DNA of 37,927 nt, taken from positions 1-37,927 of the forward strand of contig NZ_AOFT01000023.1 of NCBI RefSeq assembly GCF_000348905.1, given 5' to 3'. Shown piece by piece: positions 36,022 through 37,927 of this stretch; position 1 is the first letter of the stretch; every line of letters starts with the position of its first letter. This DNA is from Bhargavaea cecembensis DSE10 (GTDB taxonomy: Bacteria > Bacillota > Bacilli > Bacillales_A > Planococcaceae). The translations under genes and the position numbers were made by a program. The notes beneath the pieces are model-generated. The model was given only the letters and a program-made list of their open reading frames with translations, ran no database searches and was not told where the DNA came from.

Positions 36022-37461
36022 TTATGCCTCCGGTGACTGTCGTGAGACCAGAATTTGTTGTGTGCCCAGCCGGTGCGTTCCCTGGAACACAGTACCGGCT
36101 GAAAGATAGTTATGCAGGATCCTGATTTTCTCTCCTGTGACGGGTTCTCCCGGAAGGAGAAGCGGGATGCCCGGCGGGTACGGGATGACAGATGCCGCGG
36201 AGAGGCGCCCTTCTGACTTGTGGTAATCGATCCACTCCGCTGACTCCCCGGGTTGGAGATCCGGCGGTCCGTCCGCTGCCGTGATGGCCGGTTGTGTGAC
36301 CGGCACAGCCGGTTCCCCGGTCTCCATGCCCGATCCCAGCGACCCGACCGCTCGTCGGGTTGCGGCAAGCACCTCACGCAGGAGATCGTCCTGACTCCTT
36401 TTCAGGAGAGGCAGGACAAGCAGAGCCTGGTATGGATCCGAAAGTTCCGAGTGAACCCCTTCACGGGCAAGCGCTTCTGAGAGGGCATTCCCCGAATGAC
36501 CTTCAGCACGGAGGATGAGCTTGAGGGGATCATCCGGCTGTATGACCGACAGACCGTCTATAGCGCTCATTTCTCCGACCATTGCCTCATGGAAAGAGAG
36601 GAAGACCTGCAGATCCTCTTCAGTGTAAGTAGCAATATAATGCCGGGCATCGTCAAGGGATGCCATCAGCGGATAAGAAGGGCTGCTGGACTGCAGCATT
36701 CCGAGGTAATGACTGATCCGCTCCGCCTCAAGCAGCGAGCCGTGGGCCACATGCAGAAACGAGGCCATCGTCATCGCAGGCAGCGTCTTATGCGCCGACT
36801 GGACGACCACATCAGCGCCCCGGGAAAGGGACGGTTCCGGAAACGGCGCACCAATCCCAAAATGCGCCCCGTGCGCCTCATCTACGAGCAGCGGCATGCC
36901 GGCATTCTGGCAGATGTCCGCAATTTCCCGGAGATGCGGGGACACCGTGCCGTAATAGGTCGGGTTGGTCAGGATGACAGCTTTCGCCTCAGGGTACATC
37001 CGGACAGCCTCACGGATCAGCGCCGCTTCCGCATGTCCGGGAGACTGCGTTGCCGGATCCCATACCGGATCAACATAGACGGGTCGAGTCCCTGCAAGCA
37101 CCAAACCGTGAAAAACGGACTTGTGCGCATTTCGCTGAACAATGATCCGGTCACCGGGACGGCAGGAGGCAAGAATCATCGCCAGGTTACCGGCTGTCGT
37201 GCCGTTGATGAGAAAGAAACTCCGGTATGAGCCGTAAGCGTCTGCAAGAAGTTCCTGGGCTTCCCGGATCGGCCCTTCCGGCGCATGGAGATCGTCCAGC
37301 CCCGGCAGTTCTGTCACATCCCAGGACATCATGCCCCTGACGGCTTCCGGTAATCCCGTCAGTTTCCCATTTTTATGTCCGGGCACATGAAACGACACCG
37401 GGCTGCTTTCTGCAAAGTGCTCCAGCATTTGTGCCACCGGCCGCCGCGACTGACTGTTCAT
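36022..37461 (-). CDS. yaaO: Orn/Lys/Arg decarboxylase family protein (YaaO)
   Basis: A fold-type I pyridoxal-phosphate decarboxylase of the short Gram-positive class. Its substrate (arginine, lysine or ornithine) cannot be read from sequence alone. The 479-residue product shows SFHVPGHKNGKL (about 22-33), FFLINGTTAGNLAMI (near 82), ILTNPTYYGTVSPH (near 163), LLVDEAHGAHFG (near 190) and the cofactor lysine in QSAHKTLPAMTMASFLH (near 222). ATG 37461 is chosen: GGAG lies 8 nt before it, whereas the TTG two codons earlier sits too close. An extended -10 promoter lies upstream. Confidence 0.94.
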   Translation of the reverse strand: MNSQSRRPVAQMLEHFAESSPVSFHVPGHKNGKLTGLPEAVRGMMSWDVTELPGLDDLHAPEGPIREAQELLADAYGSYRSFFLINGTTAGNLAMILASCRPGDRIIVQRNAHKSVFHGLVLAGTRPVYVDPVWDPATQSPGHAEAALIREAVRMYPEAKAVILTNPTYYGTVSPHLREIADICQNAGMPLLVDEAHGAHFGIGAPFPEPSLSRGADVVVQSAHKTLPAMTMASFLHVAHGSLLEAERISHYLGMLQSSSPSYPLMASLDDARHYIATYTEEDLQVFLSFHEAMVGEMSAIDGLSVIQPDDPLKLILRAEGHSGNALSEALAREGVHSELSDPYQALLVLPLLKRSQDDLLREVLAATRRAVGSLGSGMETGEPAVPVTQPAITAADGPPDLQPGESAEWIDYHKSEGRLSAASVIPYPPGIPLLLPGEPVTGEKIRILHNYLSAGTVFQGTHRLGTQQILVSRQSPEA

Positions 37462-37511
37462 TGCCAAAACTCCTTTAACTGCTCGAGTGTAGAAACGTTG
37501 CTGTTGGGTTC

Positions 37512-37520
37512 ATTATAACA
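37512..37520 (-). promoter_or_regulatory. Extended -10 promoter of yaaO-tmk-darA
   Basis: TGTTATAAT on the minus strand (TG-N-TATAAT), 51 bp before the yaaO start. No good -35 is seen at 17 bp, which is acceptable for an extended -10 promoter. Confidence 0.6.
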
Positions 37521-37575
37521 TGCACTGGAATCAGGGGTTTTGGGGCCAATTGCAAAAGCGTTGGTAATCATCGTA

Positions 37576-37595
37576 TAGCACTAATATTAGCGCTA
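37576..37595. promoter_or_regulatory. 20-bp imperfect palindrome upstream of yaaO
   Basis: TAGCACTAATATTAGCGCTA reads the same on both strands except for one base pair in each arm. It lies about 55 bp upstream of the yaaO -10. It could be an operator for an unknown regulator or a remnant of the neighbouring repeat element. No T-run follows it. Confidence 0.4.
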
Positions 37596-37635
37596 AGACA
37601 ATTAGAAGCGGGTGAAGAGAACAAACAAGGATAAG

Positions 37636-37819
37636 AGGCTGTCCAATAAGTCATTAACGCGATAAAACAGCAAACGGCACGGACTCTGGTCGCTTACCGC
37701 GGGCCGGCGCCGAGCCCCGCGTAAAGCGGGTCTCGACAGCCCGGCTTTTCCCGCAGGTGTCTCCCGGCGTCCGTGCCGTTTGCTATACCATGTGCTAAAT
37801 ATGAGTTTTCGGACAGCCC
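37636..37819. mobile_element. MITE-like palindromic element (about 184 bp)
   Basis: The ends are imperfect inverted repeats (AGGCTGTCCAATAAGTCAT at the left; GGGCTGTCCGAAAACTCAT is the complement of the right). Inside lies a perfect 16-bp inverted pair, AGCAAACGGCACGGAC (37669-37684) and its complement (37769-37784). A central near-perfect hairpin CGAGCCCCGC / GCGGGTCTCG is at about 37712-37737. There is no coding capacity. The structure fits a non-autonomous miniature element or a REP/BIME-like palindrome. No clear target-site duplication could be assigned. Confidence 0.65.
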
Positions 37820-37832
37820 CATGTCGCCGTTC

Positions 37833-37895
37833 TATGAGCGCTTAGCCGTGTTCTGCGAGTGCTTGACGGACTACTATGAGCACTGAGGGGAGATG
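37833..37895. repeat. Degenerate 21-bp tandem repeats (3 units)
   Basis: Three units begin at 37833, 37854 and 37875: TATGAGCGCTTAG.., TGCGAGTGCTTGA.., TATGAGCACTGAG... A fragment of a preceding unit may be at 37821-37832. The GAGYGCTT core and 21-bp period are shared with the array at 9203-9306. Confidence 0.6.
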
Positions 37896-37896
37896 A

Positions 37897-37918
37897 GTCC
37901 TTCGGACTGTTTTTTAGC
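37897..37918 (+). terminator. Possible terminator on the plus strand
   Basis: A short stem AGTCC / GGACT with a TTC loop is followed by GTTTTTTAG. It is weak (5 bp) but has a good T-run. It might end a transcript coming from the repeat region; no gene is visible. Confidence 0.35.
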
Positions 37919-37927
37919 ACAAAAAAA

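Noticed and set aside
37821-37886. Short plus-strand frame beginning ATGTCGCCG in the terminal repeats
   Set aside because: Only 21 codons, no Shine-Dalgarno, and the sequence is explained by the 21-bp repeat.

Overview
The window is a nearly unbroken stretch of core chromosome from a Gram-positive, endospore-forming-type member of the Bacillales. Gene content and order match the Bacillus subtilis region from yaaO to tilS, close to the replication origin, given here in reverse: almost everything is on the minus strand, and only abrB and one tRNA-Met are on the plus strand. G+C is clearly above that of B. subtilis. The high G+C, the neighbourhood and several local gene losses would fit a Planococcaceae-like lineage (inference only; no 16S is present).

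Layout in transcription order (high to low coordinates). (1) 37.9-30.8 kb: an intergenic segment with a palindromic MITE-like element and short repeats, then an Orn/Lys/Arg decarboxylase (yaaO), tmk, darA, holB, ricT (frameshifted), yabA, yabB, yazA and rsmI. This is a DNA replication, nucleotide and RNA-modification block. (2) 30.6-22 kb: abrB (plus strand, with tandem Spo0A boxes) divergent from metG, then tatD, a YabE-like 3D-domain cell-wall protein, a 20-bp-period repeat array, rnmV, ksgA, veg, sspF and ispE. (3) 21.9-14 kb: purR, ridA (yabJ), spoVG, a lipoprotein class B PBP that is not at this position in B. subtilis, then glmU, prs, ctc (rplY), pth and fin. (4) 13.6-1 kb: mfd, spoVT, yabM, mazG (yabN), rqcP (yabO), yabP, yabQ, divIC, yabR, tRNA-Met, spoIIE and the start of tilS, cut by the window edge.

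The intergenic regions carry readable control signals. By motif and spacing these include a sigma-H promoter at spoVG, sigma-B at ctc, sigma-G at spoVT, sigma-E at yabPQ, a possible sigma-F site at fin, an unusual 21-bp-spaced Spo0A-type promoter at spoIIE, Spo0A boxes at abrB, a PurBox at purR, and strong sigma-A promoters at veg, yabE, yabR, metG, abrB and tRNA-Met. Nearly every transcription unit ends in a clear rho-independent terminator. Together they suggest that the sporulation programme is, or was until recently, functional.

The items most worth a second look are: a ricT gene broken by what looks like a 34-bp deletion between 10-bp direct repeats; intergenic arrays of degenerate 20-21-bp tandem repeats (9.2, 25.4 and 37.8 kb, perhaps also 17.9 kb) whose unit length is about two helical turns; a 184-bp MITE-like palindrome; and the PBP inserted between spoVG and glmU. 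I did not find an obviously new multigene system; the repeat arrays are the best candidate for something undescribed.
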